From contig JAHBWI010000006.1 of assembly GCA_019637075.1 (NCBI GenBank), forward strand, positions 1 through 64,000: a stretch of DNA of 64,000 bases, in the 5' to 3' direction. Origin of the DNA: Nitrospiraceae bacterium (GTDB lineage Bacteria > Nitrospirota > Nitrospiria > Nitrospirales > Nitrospiraceae). Below are positions 54,801-63,940 of the stretch, piece after piece (position 1 is the stretch's first letter; each line of letters opens with the position of its first letter). Under the pieces are notes generated by a model. It was not told the origin of the DNA, did not search any database, and saw only the letters and a list, made by a program, of their open reading frames with translations. The position numbers and the translations under genes are program-made.

Positions 54801-55925
54801 ATGAGACGACCCTCCCTTCAGATTCTTCAGATCCTTGGCATCGTGCTGGCCATTTTGCTGCAAACCGCAGCCTTCGCCGATGAACCGGCTGCGACCGCCG
54901 ACGTGCCGCAAGCGGCACCGGCGCTTGATGCAGTCACCCTGAAGGACGGCAGCGTAATCTACGGCCAAGTCCTTGGGATGATCGCCGGTGAACTGCATGT
55001 GAAAACGGGCTTTGGACCGACAGCCGGCAACGACGTGGTCAAGATCCTATGGCCGAACGTCGCCAAGATCGTGGTCAATCGACCCATTCCCTTTTCGCTG
55101 AAAGAAGGCACGACGGTCGTGGGCACCGTGCAACCAGGTGACCCCGGCACGATGCTGCTTACGGCAGCACCAACCGGCACACCCATGACCGTCCCTCTCG
55201 ATGCAGTCTTGGGAGTCAATCAGCCGGCGGTCATCTACACCGGTGCGCTGCAAGCTGGGTTTTCTCAGAGCACCGGCAACAGCCACCTGCGCAACGCCAG
55301 CCTCTTGGGAGACCTGTCGGCTAGGAGCGAATCACTGCGACTGACCATCCTTGGGCGCTATGTCTACGGCGATGACGCGGGACGACTGATTGTCCGCAAC
55401 GGCCGCGGCACCATCAAACTGGACTTCTTCTTGACCAAGCGGCTGTACTGGTTTGCTTCCGCCTACTTCGAACAGGATACGTTTCAGGACCTGAAGCTAC
55501 GTACCTCACTCTCAACCGGCCCCGGTTATCAGCTCTTGGATACCGGCGACATCTCCTCCGGCATCTTCAAGGGCATGACGCTCTGGGTAGAAGCCGGCGC
55601 CGCCTATTTCAACGAAGACTTTCGAGTGGCGGACGACCGAAGCAGCACGCGCGGCCGTTGGGCGGCAAAATGGAATTGGCCGCTCTGGGGCGGCGATCAG
55701 GTGACGCTGTACCATTTCCAAGAAGGCTTTCAATCGTTCGCCAACACGAAAGACCTTTACGTCACGGCAGACACCGGCGTGCGCTTCAAGATCATCGGTG
55801 GACTCGTCAGCGGCTTTCAGTGGACCGTTCGCTACAACAAGAATCCCCCGGTCGGCGTATCCGACACCGACAATCTTTACCTGGTCACCCTGGGCTACAG
55901 CTTTGATACGAGCCGCAAGCAATAG
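54801..55925 (+). CDS. DUF481 (YdiY-like) outer-membrane beta-barrel protein
   Basis: The 374-residue protein has a signal peptide (cleavage after AFA, about residue 26). An N-terminal strand-rich domain (about 40-145) includes VTLKDGSVIYGQVLGM. A DUF481 barrel follows (about 155-374), starting GALQAGFSQSTGNSHLRNAS and ending YLVTLGYSFDTSRKQ. The family is in the outer membrane with unknown function. It has a strong promoter, and mscL follows 50 nt later. Confidence 0.85.
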   Translation: MRRPSLQILQILGIVLAILLQTAAFADEPAATADVPQAAPALDAVTLKDGSVIYGQVLGMIAGELHVKTGFGPTAGNDVVKILWPNVAKIVVNRPIPFSLKEGTTVVGTVQPGDPGTMLLTAAPTGTPMTVPLDAVLGVNQPAVIYTGALQAGFSQSTGNSHLRNASLLGDLSARSESLRLTILGRYVYGDDAGRLIVRNGRGTIKLDFFLTKRLYWFASAYFEQDTFQDLKLRTSLSTGPGYQLLDTGDISSGIFKGMTLWVEAGAAYFNEDFRVADDRSSTRGRWAAKWNWPLWGGDQVTLYHFQEGFQSFANTKDLYVTADTGVRFKIIGGLVSGFQWTVRYNKNPPVGVSDTDNLYLVTLGYSFDTSRKQ

Positions 55926-55975
55926 GAGCCTAGGCACACAGCAGCTCACAGAAGTCCACAAAAGGAGGGGGCACC

Positions 55976-56401
55976 ATGGGTATGATGCAGGAATTCAAAG
56001 AATTTGCCATGAAGGGCAATGTGCTCGACATGGCAGTCGGCGTCATCATTGGCGGCGCGTTTGGAAAGATCGTGTCCTCATTGGTCAGCGACATCCTCAT
56101 GCCGCCCATCGGGCTGCTCATGGGGAAAGTCGACTTCTCCAGCCTGTTCATTCCGCTGTCGGAAGAAGCCAAGGGCAAATCCCTGGCCGCCGCGAAAGCG
56201 GCCGGCGCCGCAACGATCAATTACGGTGTCTTCCTCCAAACGATGCTGGACTTTGCCATCTTGGCCTTCGTGATCTTCATGGTCGTAAAACAGATGAATC
56301 GATTTAAGAAGGAAGTTCCCCCGGCGCCGCCGGCGGCGCCCCCAAAACAGGAAGTGCTGTTGACCGAGATTCGCGATATTTTGAAAGGACAGCGTCACTG
56401 A
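55976..56401 (+). CDS. mscL: Large-conductance mechanosensitive channel
   Basis: The 141-residue protein has the N-terminal helix [20 protein letters not shown] with the constriction [21 protein letters not shown] second transmembrane helix follows (about 83-103), and the C-terminal bundle starts [10 protein letters not shown]. It opens near lytic tension. With the MscS gene at 48302, both osmotic safety valves lie within 8 kb. An AAGGAGGGGG site precedes the ATG. Confidence 0.96.
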   Translation: MGMMQEFKEFAMKGNVLDMAVGVIIGGAFGKIVSSLVSDILMPPIGLLMGKVDFSSLFIPLSEEAKGKSLAAAKAAGAATINYGVFLQTMLDFAILAFVIFMVVKQMNRFKKEVPPAPPAAPPKQEVLLTEIRDILKGQRH

Positions 56402-56464
56402 TCCATCCGGGCGGCGCAGGCGCAACTGGCCCTACCGCTCATTGGTGGATAGGAGGAGGAAGTT

Positions 56465-57748
56465 ATGAAGTACCGGCATCTCGCATATTGGGCTCTGATC
56501 GCCGTGACCGTCGCAGGCTGTGCGACGGGTACGGCCCCGAACGATTCCGCGAGTCGCGCGTTAAACGAAATGAAGGCCAGCCCGCGCCCCATCCCACCCA
56601 AGCCGGATCCTCGCGACGGGCGCATTGCGGAACTGGAACGCGCATTGTCGGATCGCCAGAGTGAAATCGATCGCTTGCGTGGAACTGCCGGGCAGGTGTC
56701 CTCCCTGGAGGATCAGCTCCGTCGCAAGGACCAGGAAATCTCCTCCCTGCAGTCTCTCTCGAGTGAGCGGGACCGACTGACCAGCGAAAAAGACCGACTG
56801 ACCAGCGAAAAAGACCGACTGGCCAGCGAAAAAGACCGACTGGCCAGCGAAAAAGACCGACTGACCGGCGAAAAAGACCGACTGACCGGCCGCATCGCTG
56901 ACCTTGAACAGCAACTGTCGTCCAAAGACCAGGAACTCGGCGGTCTGCGTGGGCAGGCAGCGGATAGCAACCGAACGGCGCAACAGCTCGCAGCCCTGCA
57001 GGGCCAGTTGTCGACGAAACAACAGGAGTTGGCCGCATTGAAAACCGGTGCAGAAGACCGGAATCGGTTATCCTCCGAGCTGGCGCAGGCCAAGCAGCGC
57101 GTCGCGGAGCTGGAGCGACAGCTGATGGCAAAGGACCAGGAGTTAGCTGCGCTCAAGGGCGCAGCCGCCGACCGGGATCGCGTGACCGCAGACCTCGCCG
57201 CGGCTCGACAGCGGTCCTCCGATCTGGAGGGCGAGCTCTCCCGACGCGACCAGGAAATGGCCGGCCTGAAGGGCGCCCTCGACCAACAGCGCACGACCCT
57301 AGCCCAGGCGAAGGATGACCTCTCGAAGCTCCTGCAGGCTGAGGTGGCTAAAGGCAATGTCACGATGAAACAGTTGGGAGACCAATTGACGCTCGGCCTG
57401 GCCACGACGCTGCTGTTTGATTCCGGAGAATCGAGCCTCAAGCCCGGGGGCATGGATGTCTTGAAGCGTATCGGCGGAGTGCTCAAACAATACCCGGACC
57501 GTTCGATCCACGTGGCAGGCCACACGGACAATGTGCCAATCAGAGGCGCATTGGCCAAGAAATTCCCGACCAACCAAGAACTCTCACAAGCTCGGGCAGA
57601 AAGTGCGCGTCAGGCATTGATCGAGGGCGGGATGACCGTCGACCGCATCGATGCGATGGGGCATGCCGACAGCCGCCCGATCGCCTCTAATTCAACCGTC
57701 GAAGGCCGCCAACGGAACCGACGCGTCGAAATCGTGGTCAAACAGTAA
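56465..57748 (+). CDS. OmpA family lipoprotein with long coiled coil
   Basis: The 427-residue protein has a lipobox VAGC (Cys about residue 19). A coiled coil of about 240 residues includes six near-identical DRLTSEK heptads (about 103-143), encoded by a 21-bp tandem repeat. The C-terminal OmpA domain (about 300-425) contains LLFDSGESSLKPGGMDVLKR and VAGHTDNVPIRG. It should span the periplasm between membrane lipid and peptidoglycan. A paralogue follows at 57965. Confidence 0.88.
   Translation: MKYRHLAYWALIAVTVAGCATGTAPNDSASRALNEMKASPRPIPPKPDPRDGRIAELERALSDRQSEIDRLRGTAGQVSSLEDQLRRKDQEISSLQSLSSERDRLTSEKDRLTSEKDRLASEKDRLASEKDRLTGEKDRLTGRIADLEQQLSSKDQELGGLRGQAADSNRTAQQLAALQGQLSTKQQELAALKTGAEDRNRLSSELAQAKQRVAELERQLMAKDQELAALKGAAADRDRVTADLAAARQRSSDLEGELSRRDQEMAGLKGALDQQRTTLAQAKDDLSKLLQAEVAKGNVTMKQLGDQLTLGLATTLLFDSGESSLKPGGMDVLKRIGGVLKQYPDRSIHVAGHTDNVPIRGALAKKFPTNQELSQARAESARQALIEGGMTVDRIDAMGHADSRPIASNSTVEGRQRNRRVEIVVKQ
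56771..56893 (+). repeat. 21-bp in-frame tandem repeat (about six copies)
   Basis: The unit GACCGACTGACCAGCGAAAA plus A runs as five complete copies (56771-56875) and a partial sixth. It encodes one heptad (DRLTSEK/DRLASEK/DRLTGEK) per copy. Copies pair as AA, BB, C, suggesting slippage or unequal exchange. Confidence 0.95.
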
Positions 57749-57780
57749 TTCACTTCCCCCCGGTCAGACTTGCAAGCCCA

Positions 57781-57816
57781 ACCGGGAAAGCGCTACAGTA
57801 ACAGCGCTTTCCCGGT
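57781..57816 (+). terminator. Perfect 14-bp hairpin after the OmpA gene
   Basis: ACCGGGAAAGCGCT (57781-57794) pairs with AGCGCTTTCCCGGT (57803-57816) across eight bases. It is followed by CGCGACG with no T-tract. It may be a terminator or a 3' stabilising structure. Confidence 0.55.
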
Positions 57817-57964
57817 CGCGACGACTGTGAGTTCCTGTGGCCATGTCGTTTGACGGGTTGCGTCTTCTCTTCTGCTGCTGCCGCTCTTCGTGCCTGGCAC
57901 TCTTTACCGGCGACAATCCCTTCCCGGGACATTCTAGCTATGTCCGTTTTCATTGGGAGGTCTC

Positions 57965-59521
57965 ATGAATCGCCTTGGATGGTTTCCTTTACTCTGCATC
58001 ATGACCGCCGGCTGCAGCGCCGGTCCTGCATCCACACAGAGCACGGGAATGCCCGTGCCGCAGGAGCGGCCCGTCGCTCGTTCAGCTACGGATCTCAAAC
58101 TGATGGCCCTGCAGGAGGAACGCGAGCAATTGCTTGTCACGCTCGGTGAGTTCCATGACCGCATCGGGGAACTGGAAAGTATGTTGGCTGACCAAAGCGG
58201 TCGGCCGGTCGGAAAATCTTACGATGAACTGTTGGCCGCCAAAGAAGCCGAACTGGCGGACCTTCGCAAGTTGATTCCGGAACGGGACAAGCAAGCTGCG
58301 CAGCTCGTCGCCGTGACTGCGTCCCTCGATACCGCCCGTCAGCGGCACGCCACACTAGAGCAACAGCTCGCTGCGCGCGACCAGGAATTGGCGGCCGTTC
58401 GCACCCAGGTGAACGCGATCACCGAGCTGGAGGCGGCACGCCGTCGAGTATCGGAACTGGAAACGCGCACGGCCACGCATGAAATGGACCTACGGGCCCT
58501 GAAGAGCAGCGGCGCCGAACGGGAAAGCCTTGTCGCCCAGCTGCAGACCGCAACCTCCACGCTTGAGAAGATGAAAGAGCGCATCGCAGCACTGGAGCAC
58601 CAGCTTGCTGATCGCGAGCAAGCCTTCACGGCATTGCGGGCCGGCCTCGGTGAACGAGACCGGCTTGCCATCCAAGCAAAGGGACTTTCCACTGACGTGC
58701 AGCAATCGAAAGTGAAAATCTCTAGCCTTACGGGACAATTGGCCGAGAAATCACGCGAGTTGGAGTCACTTCGAGGTGTGATCGCTGAACGCGACAAGTT
58801 GTTGTCGCAGCTCAATGCCAGAAATGCCGAGCTGGGGCAAGCCAAGCAGCTGATGAACGAAATGGCACGACAAGGAAACGGAAAGCCCGGTCCGCCCCCG
58901 ACTCATCCCGGGCGCAATCCAACGAGTACTACCGCCACAGCATCCACGACCCAGGCTGCCCGCTCGCCCCAAACCGGGTTGAGTCAAACGAAGGCTGACT
59001 TGATAAGACTGCTTGCAAACGAAGGGGGACCTGACGGGGTACTGGTCGGGGAACGGGGAGGGAGAGTCACAGTTGCGCTCCCATCACACCTGCTGTTCTC
59101 ACCGGGAGAGGTAACGCTCAAGCCTGAAGGCATCGCGATTCTGAAGCGTATCGGCAACGTGCTGGGCCAACGCCCCGAGGCATTGGTGCAGGTCGCCGGC
59201 CATACGGATAATCAGCCGCCCAGCAAAACCCTACGGAAGTCGTTTCCAAACAATAAGGCGCTTTCGTGGGCGAGGGCGGAGAATGCGCGTCGCGCTCTGA
59301 TAACCGGCGGTCTACCGGCCGATTCGACAAAGGCCATGGGGCTGGCCGATTCTCATCCGATCGCCACAAACAAGACCGAGGAAGGACGCCAGAAAAATCG
59401 GCGCGTGGAACTCGTCATCGCCCCATCGGCAATGACCGGTTCCGCCACCCAAGACCGCCAAACGCCCGACGGTCACCATGTTGCGGCACTATCCAACGCC
59501 GACTCCTCGCCCACGCACTAA
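57965..59521 (+). CDS. OmpA family coiled-coil lipoprotein (second copy)
   Basis: ATG 57965 follows GGGAGGT; an in-frame TTG at 57953 lies in the ribosome-binding site. The 518-residue protein has a lipobox TAGC (Cys about residue 17) and a coiled coil (about 45-300). A Pro/Thr/Ser linker follows, then an OmpA domain (about 345-480) with LLFSPGEVTLKPEGIAILKR and VAGHTDNQPPSK. The linker is longer than in the preceding paralogue, and a C-terminal tail of about 35 residues is added. The two proteins probably form tethers of different length. Confidence 0.87.
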   Translation: MNRLGWFPLLCIMTAGCSAGPASTQSTGMPVPQERPVARSATDLKLMALQEEREQLLVTLGEFHDRIGELESMLADQSGRPVGKSYDELLAAKEAELADLRKLIPERDKQAAQLVAVTASLDTARQRHATLEQQLAARDQELAAVRTQVNAITELEAARRRVSELETRTATHEMDLRALKSSGAERESLVAQLQTATSTLEKMKERIAALEHQLADREQAFTALRAGLGERDRLAIQAKGLSTDVQQSKVKISSLTGQLAEKSRELESLRGVIAERDKLLSQLNARNAELGQAKQLMNEMARQGNGKPGPPPTHPGRNPTSTTATASTTQAARSPQTGLSQTKADLIRLLANEGGPDGVLVGERGGRVTVALPSHLLFSPGEVTLKPEGIAILKRIGNVLGQRPEALVQVAGHTDNQPPSKTLRKSFPNNKALSWARAENARRALITGGLPADSTKAMGLADSHPIATNKTEEGRQKNRRVELVIAPSAMTGSATQDRQTPDGHHVAALSNADSSPTH

Positions 59522-59547
59522 GGCGGAAGGAGCCGACCTGTCTCAGG

Positions 59548-60792
59548 TCACAGATGGCAGAGACTGCTTTCAGGAGAACCCGCCACCGTTTCGCCAGACA
59601 CCGTGGCCAGGATCCTGTAGTGGCCAAGTCCAAGTTCTTTTCCAAAAGCCTCACCGACCAGAACATCTTGCACGTGCTGATGGTCTGTCGCACGGAAATA
59701 GGAACGCCCTTCCTTGAGCCCATCGAACTCATGCCCATCGAGCGCTTTGATCAGCGCGCTCGCCTCGGTCGTGCCCGCACGTTGAATCGCTTCTAGGATT
59801 TGGGTCATCGCGGCATAGCCCAAATAGCAGCGCGACGTCGGGGTATGGTTGTACTTCTCGACGACGCCTTGAATGAATCGACGGGAACCCTCCGTATTGA
59901 TCTTGGGATCCCAGATGAGCCCCCAGATTCCGGCGTTGTTGGCATATCCGAGCGGGCGTCCGATCTGTTCGCCGCTGATCATGCCTCCGACTCCTATCTT
60001 CTCCTTGGCCAACTCCAGTTTGCTGTAGGCCTTGAGCGCGTTGACGAGATCCCAGCCATATAAATTGAGGAGGATCCCCTGCGGTTTCGCATTCTTGGCA
60101 TCCGTCATGGCGTTGGTGAAATCGGTCGTTCCGAAAGTTGTCGTCGCAGAGCCGATGATTTCTCCCCCAGCCCCTCTGAGCGCCTCCGCCATAGCATGAT
60201 CGGCGGCCCGTCCGTCGAATGTGTCGGCCGTAATGGCATACCACTTGTTTCCATAAGCCTTCACCAGATGAGGCACCACCGCCTGCGCTAGCATTCTGGC
60301 ACTCGGCATGAACACAAATGTATGGCTCTCACATTTTGCCCCGGTCAGGTCCGGAACGTAGGAACCGGTGACCATGAATAATTTCCGTTCCTGCTTAGCA
60401 ATCTCAGACACTGCCAACGCCACGTCCCCGTTGAATGTGCCCATCAGGACATCGACACGGTCTTCCTTGATGAACTTCATGGCTGCCTTCACGGCCGCCT
60501 GTGGGTTGGAGGCATCGTCGGCCTCAAGTATCATGACTTGTCGCCCTAACACCCCGCCTCGTTTATTGAACAAATCCACCGCCACATTGGCGCCGTGGAC
60601 ATCATGAATCGAGGAAGTCTTATAGGGGCTCGAAAGCGGATCGAGGATTCCGATCTTAATCGGTTCGGCGGCATGAACCTGATTTAGTGGCCGCAACCGC
60701 CAGAAGTCTGGAAGGGAGAGAGTTCCCAGCACCATCGCCCCGCCCGTGGCAGCGGAGAGGCGCAAGAATTGTCGGCGCGACATGGTTTTCAT
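59548..60792 (-). CDS. Tat-exported ABC-type substrate-binding protein
   Basis: ATG 60792 follows GTGGAGAAACCC; the in-frame GTG at 60804 is the ribosome-binding site. The 414-residue protein begins with twin-Arg SRRQFLRLSA and a hydrophobic stretch ending VHAAE. The mature part is a type 1 periplasmic binding protein (PIKIGILDPLSSPYKTS, AVDLFNKRGGVLGRQVMILE), similar to UrtA/AmiC/LivK-like proteins. No permease or ATPase gene is adjacent, so it may act as a sensor or use a distant transporter. The ligand, perhaps urea or amide, is unknown. Confidence 0.82.
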   Translation of the reverse strand: MKTMSRRQFLRLSAATGGAMVLGTLSLPDFWRLRPLNQVHAAEPIKIGILDPLSSPYKTSSIHDVHGANVAVDLFNKRGGVLGRQVMILEADDASNPQAAVKAAMKFIKEDRVDVLMGTFNGDVALAVSEIAKQERKLFMVTGSYVPDLTGAKCESHTFVFMPSARMLAQAVVPHLVKAYGNKWYAITADTFDGRAADHAMAEALRGAGGEIIGSATTTFGTTDFTNAMTDAKNAKPQGILLNLYGWDLVNALKAYSKLELAKEKIGVGGMISGEQIGRPLGYANNAGIWGLIWDPKINTEGSRRFIQGVVEKYNHTPTSRCYLGYAAMTQILEAIQRAGTTEASALIKALDGHEFDGLKEGRSYFRATDHQHVQDVLVGEAFGKELGLGHYRILATVSGETVAGSPESSLCHL

Positions 60793-60804
60793 GGGTTTCT
60801 CCAC

Positions 60805-61016
60805 ATTATTATCGTGATAATCCTGACGCCCTGCTGCTGCCTTTTTGGTACAGCTGCGTCGGAGAGACTTGTAGCACCGACGTCCATACCGGTCAAACGG
60901 TAGACAGAGCGGCTGGGGGAACGCTGGCTGGGAATTCCAACAACCAATACTGACACCGACAGGAGTCTAGGCAGGCAAAGCCGTGCAGGTTGGATCAAGA
61001 AGGGGACAACACACGA
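60805..61016. other. Intergenic region between two minus-strand genes
   Basis: It is about 210 bp with no convincing gene and holds the upstream signals of the 60792 gene. I see no clear repeat or terminator. Confidence 0.4.
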
Positions 61017-62093
61017 TTAACTGTATTGGTCCCACGTATCACATTGCTTAATAGCCCAAAATACTGCCTCTTTTAGTCGCTTGAGGGCCATATTATCAGG
61101 ATCCCTGATTGCCTGAAGTTTCTTGTCGAGGTCGTATAGCGGCTGAATAGACCGCTTGTCGGGGATCTTGCCGAGGGCCCACGCCACCTCCGTCAACACG
61201 GCCCAATCGGTCTTGGGGTCCTGCAGCTTCGCGAGCAGCGGCAACACGACTGACGCATCGCCATGTATTCCACCCAACTGCCCGAGCCCCTTAGCCGCCG
61301 CCGCTTGAAGTTCGATCTGCGGAGCTGAATCCAGCATTTCGACAAGCAAGGGAACGCCATCCTTCCCCATGTTTCCCATGGCGACCAAGGCCTGGTTAGC
61401 CAAATCGCGATCCTGCAGCGCTTCCCGCAGTTTCGGCAGAGCGGTATCAGCTTGCATCTCACCGAGAAGGGCAATAACTTTCAGCTTTCGGGCCTGTGAT
61501 GTGTCGGAAGAATCCAGCACCTTGAGTAACCGGTCCGGCTGTCCCCATTCAGCCGCCAGTAACAGGGGAAATTCATACTTCTCGAGCCCCTCGCGCAGCG
61601 CAGCCATCGCATAGGGAGCTGCGTCTCCAGCCTGGGCCACCTGCGCCGCTTTCCCTGCATCCTCGAAGTCGGTGCGGACCTCCTTCTGCCATCGGACCTT
61701 CATCCCGCCCAAGGCATAGGTCAGCTGACAAGCAGGCCCCTTCCACAAACGGGACGGTGCATCGGGGAGATCATTGTCTCCCCCGGAAGAAGCCGTACCT
61801 TCCCACGTCTTCCGTTGCTCACATTTCACACGGAAGACCACATCATGGGGCTTAGCTGAATCGGTTACGACGGTATAGCCCAGGCTGGATAGCCGGCGCG
61901 CGATGACGTCGGCAAACTCACGCGGATCGCCTGGCCCCTTCTCGGACAACACCAGGGCCTCCACGAGCACGGTCTGAATTCGGCTGAGTTGGGCTTTTTG
62001 CTCTTCGGTGAAGTAGTCACGATAGGCCCAGGCACCGGTTATGGCGCCGAACAGGATGGCCGCACTCGCCGCAAGACTTGATAGCCGCTTCAT
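61017..62093 (-). CDS. Exported HEAT-repeat protein
   Basis: ATG 62093 follows GGAGGG by 9 nt; a longer frame (62114) lacks a site. The 358-residue product has a signal peptide (MKRLSSLAASAAILFGAI, cleavage near TGAWA). An N-terminal domain (about 30-175) shows DVVFRVKCEQRKTWEGT. HEAT repeats (about 190-345) include KLKVIALLGEMQADTALPKL and LLVEMLDSAPQIELQAAAAK. It is a periplasmic scaffold of unknown partner. Confidence 0.75.
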   Translation of the reverse strand: MKRLSSLAASAAILFGAITGAWAYRDYFTEEQKAQLSRIQTVLVEALVLSEKGPGDPREFADVIARRLSSLGYTVVTDSAKPHDVVFRVKCEQRKTWEGTASSGGDNDLPDAPSRLWKGPACQLTYALGGMKVRWQKEVRTDFEDAGKAAQVAQAGDAAPYAMAALREGLEKYEFPLLLAAEWGQPDRLLKVLDSSDTSQARKLKVIALLGEMQADTALPKLREALQDRDLANQALVAMGNMGKDGVPLLVEMLDSAPQIELQAAAAKGLGQLGGIHGDASVVLPLLAKLQDPKTDWAVLTEVAWALGKIPDKRSIQPLYDLDKKLQAIRDPDNMALKRLKEAVFWAIKQCDTWDQYS

Positions 62094-62421
62094 CGCCAGT
62101 CCCTCCAGGTTCACCAGTACGCCGGACGGTGCTGCGTGGCGGGTCCCCCGCCCATCTATCTATTATATCCTCTCAGTTAGTGCCACTCCACCCATTTGCC
62201 AATCGGAATGTCCCGTCACCGCACACGCGCCAACCCGCAACGCCCATCGGCGAGGAGGTACCCGTCTATAGCCGTCTCAAATGCTGGAATTGAGACGGTG
62301 CCCCACCTGTGTATGGGTTGACAGGTATGCTCATTCGACGGTACAAAATGCCATTATCTAACGGGTCTTTCCACACGCAGGCAGCTGGTAAGGCATCCGG
62401 ATACGCGATGCTCAGCGTCGT
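62094..62421. other. Gene-free region upstream of tRNA-Leu
   Basis: It holds a 9-bp hairpin, CCGTCTCAA (62272-62280) and TTGAGACGG (62290-62298), and the tRNA-Leu promoter. I find no convincing open frame. Confidence 0.5.
62318..62347 (+). promoter_or_regulatory. Promoter of tRNA-Leu
   Basis: A perfect TTGACA (62318-62323), an 18-bp spacer and TACAAA (62342-62347). The start near 62354 gives a 5' leader of about 68 nt to be removed by RNase P. Confidence 0.55.
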
Positions 62422-62504
62422 GCGAGAGTGGCGGAACTGGCAGACGCGCGAGACTTAGGATCTCGTGGGCAACCGTGGGGGTTCAAGTCCCCCCTCTCGC
62501 ACCA
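62422..62504 (+). tRNA. tRNA-Leu (TAG anticodon)
   Basis: The 83-nt class II tRNA has acceptor GCGAGAG pairing with CTCTCGC. The anticodon stem CGAGA/TCTCG has loop CTTAGGA, so the anticodon is TAG. A variable arm, the T arm GGGGGTTCAAGTCCCCC and encoded CCA follow. It reads CUA and related leucine codons. Confidence 0.95.
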
Positions 62505-62565
62505 TTTCCCGAAGATCTCACAGCATCCATAATCTCACTCGGTATCCGGAGGGTTCGATCTCAAC

Positions 62566-63888
62566 ATGAAGATGGAAGTGACAGAGCTTGGCCCGATGAA
62601 ACGGGCTCTAAAAATTGAAGTGCCCGCCGACGAAGTCAATCTGCGATTCAAAACTGCCTATTCCGAGCTGAACCGACAAGTCCGAATTCCGGGGTTCCGG
62701 CCTGGCAAGGCGCCGTTGCATCTCCTCGAACAACGCTACGCCAAGTCTGTTGAAGAAGATGTCATCCGCAGCCTGGTTCCAGACTATTATGATCGCGCCG
62801 TCCGTCAAGCAGGGATCGTTCCGGTGCTGGTTGAAATTCCTCCGCTCGAGCGGGTCAAGATCAAGAAAGATACGCCCTTTACGTTTACTGCAACCGTAGA
62901 GATCAAACCTACATTCGAGCTGCGGGACTACAAAGCACCGAATCCGATCTCCCTCAAGAAGGATGAGCGAACGGTCAGCGACGAACAAGTGCAGAAGGCG
63001 CTCGATGTGCTGCGGGAACAGATGGCGCAGTTGCATCCGGCACCCGAGACTGCTGCACTATCCGAAGGGGACTACGCGGTCCTCGACATCACCGGTACTC
63101 TCGATGGCCAGCCGCTTGAAGGAACTAAGAAGGAAGGCCATCTACACAAGGTAGGCTCAAAGGCCGCGGTCCTCGGGATCGATATCGAACCACACCTGCT
63201 GGGCAAGAAGCAGGGCGAGACGATCACCATCCCCCAGGCCTATCCTCCGACCCACCCAGACGCGCGTGTGGCTGGAAAGACGGTGACGTTCACCTGCACC
63301 GTGAAGTCGATCAAGCAGAAACAACTTCCCAAACTTGACGACGAGTTCGCCAAAGACTGCGGCCCATACCAATCATTGGATGAGATTCGCACCAAGTTGC
63401 GCACGGAAATCGAGCGCGCCCTTGCAAGAGACGTCGAGGAATCATACAAAGATACGATCTTGAAGCGACTCTCCGAGACACACCACTTCGACCTCCCGGA
63501 AACCCTCGTGGAGCGCGAACTCTCCGCCATGGTGCGGCAGCAACTCCAGAGCCGGCAGCGTCAGGCCGATGAGCCGACGGATCCCACCGCGTCGTCCCGA
63601 ACCGAAGAAATCACTAAGCTTCAGACTGACTATCGTCCGGAGGCCGAACGCCGCGTGAAGGTCAGTTTGGTTCTGGAAGCCATCGCAGAGAAAGAAGGGC
63701 TCTCCGTCACGAACGAAGATTTCAATGCAGAGATTTCTCGTCTGGCCGCCGAAGTGAAACTCTCAGTCGAGGAAATTACCCGCATGATTCAGGCGGGAGG
63801 ACGGGACTCGATTGATGACCTCAAGTCCAGAATTCTGGCGGACAAGGCGCTGGACTTCGTATATCGCCACGCCATGATCCAAGGGTAA
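62566..63888 (+). CDS. tig: Trigger factor
   Basis: The 440-residue chaperone has the three usual domains. The ribosome-binding domain (1-115) carries the signature GFRPGKAPLHLLEQRY. The FKBP-like isomerase domain (about 150-240) has LSEGDYAVLDITGTLDG. The helical C-terminal chaperone arms complete it. It binds nascent chains at the ribosome exit near L23. The typical tig-clpP-clpX order would put clpP just beyond the window. The Shine-Dalgarno (GGAGGG about 15 nt upstream) is loosely spaced. Confidence 0.96.
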   Translation: MKMEVTELGPMKRALKIEVPADEVNLRFKTAYSELNRQVRIPGFRPGKAPLHLLEQRYAKSVEEDVIRSLVPDYYDRAVRQAGIVPVLVEIPPLERVKIKKDTPFTFTATVEIKPTFELRDYKAPNPISLKKDERTVSDEQVQKALDVLREQMAQLHPAPETAALSEGDYAVLDITGTLDGQPLEGTKKEGHLHKVGSKAAVLGIDIEPHLLGKKQGETITIPQAYPPTHPDARVAGKTVTFTCTVKSIKQKQLPKLDDEFAKDCGPYQSLDEIRTKLRTEIERALARDVEESYKDTILKRLSETHHFDLPETLVERELSAMVRQQLQSRQRQADEPTDPTASSRTEEITKLQTDYRPEAERRVKVSLVLEAIAEKEGLSVTNEDFNAEISRLAAEVKLSVEEITRMIQAGGRDSIDDLKSRILADKALDFVYRHAMIQG

Positions 63889-63902
63889 AATTTGTATGGA
63901 TC

Positions 63903-63940
63903 GTCAACGTCGAGTCCACAATGGTGCCGTCGACGTTCAC
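63903..63940 (+). other. Imperfect inverted repeat after tig
   Basis: GTCAACGTCGA (63903-63913) and TCGACGTTCAC (63930-63940) are complementary at 10 of 11 positions across 16 nt. It may be a terminator or an operator of the gene beyond the window edge. Confidence 0.4.

Noticed and set aside
54535-54804. 89-codon frame containing a CEDCH haem-like motif
   Set aside because: It starts at GTG without a ribosome-binding site. It also covers the strong promoter at 54713-54741 and the start of the DUF481 gene. The motif is probably chance.
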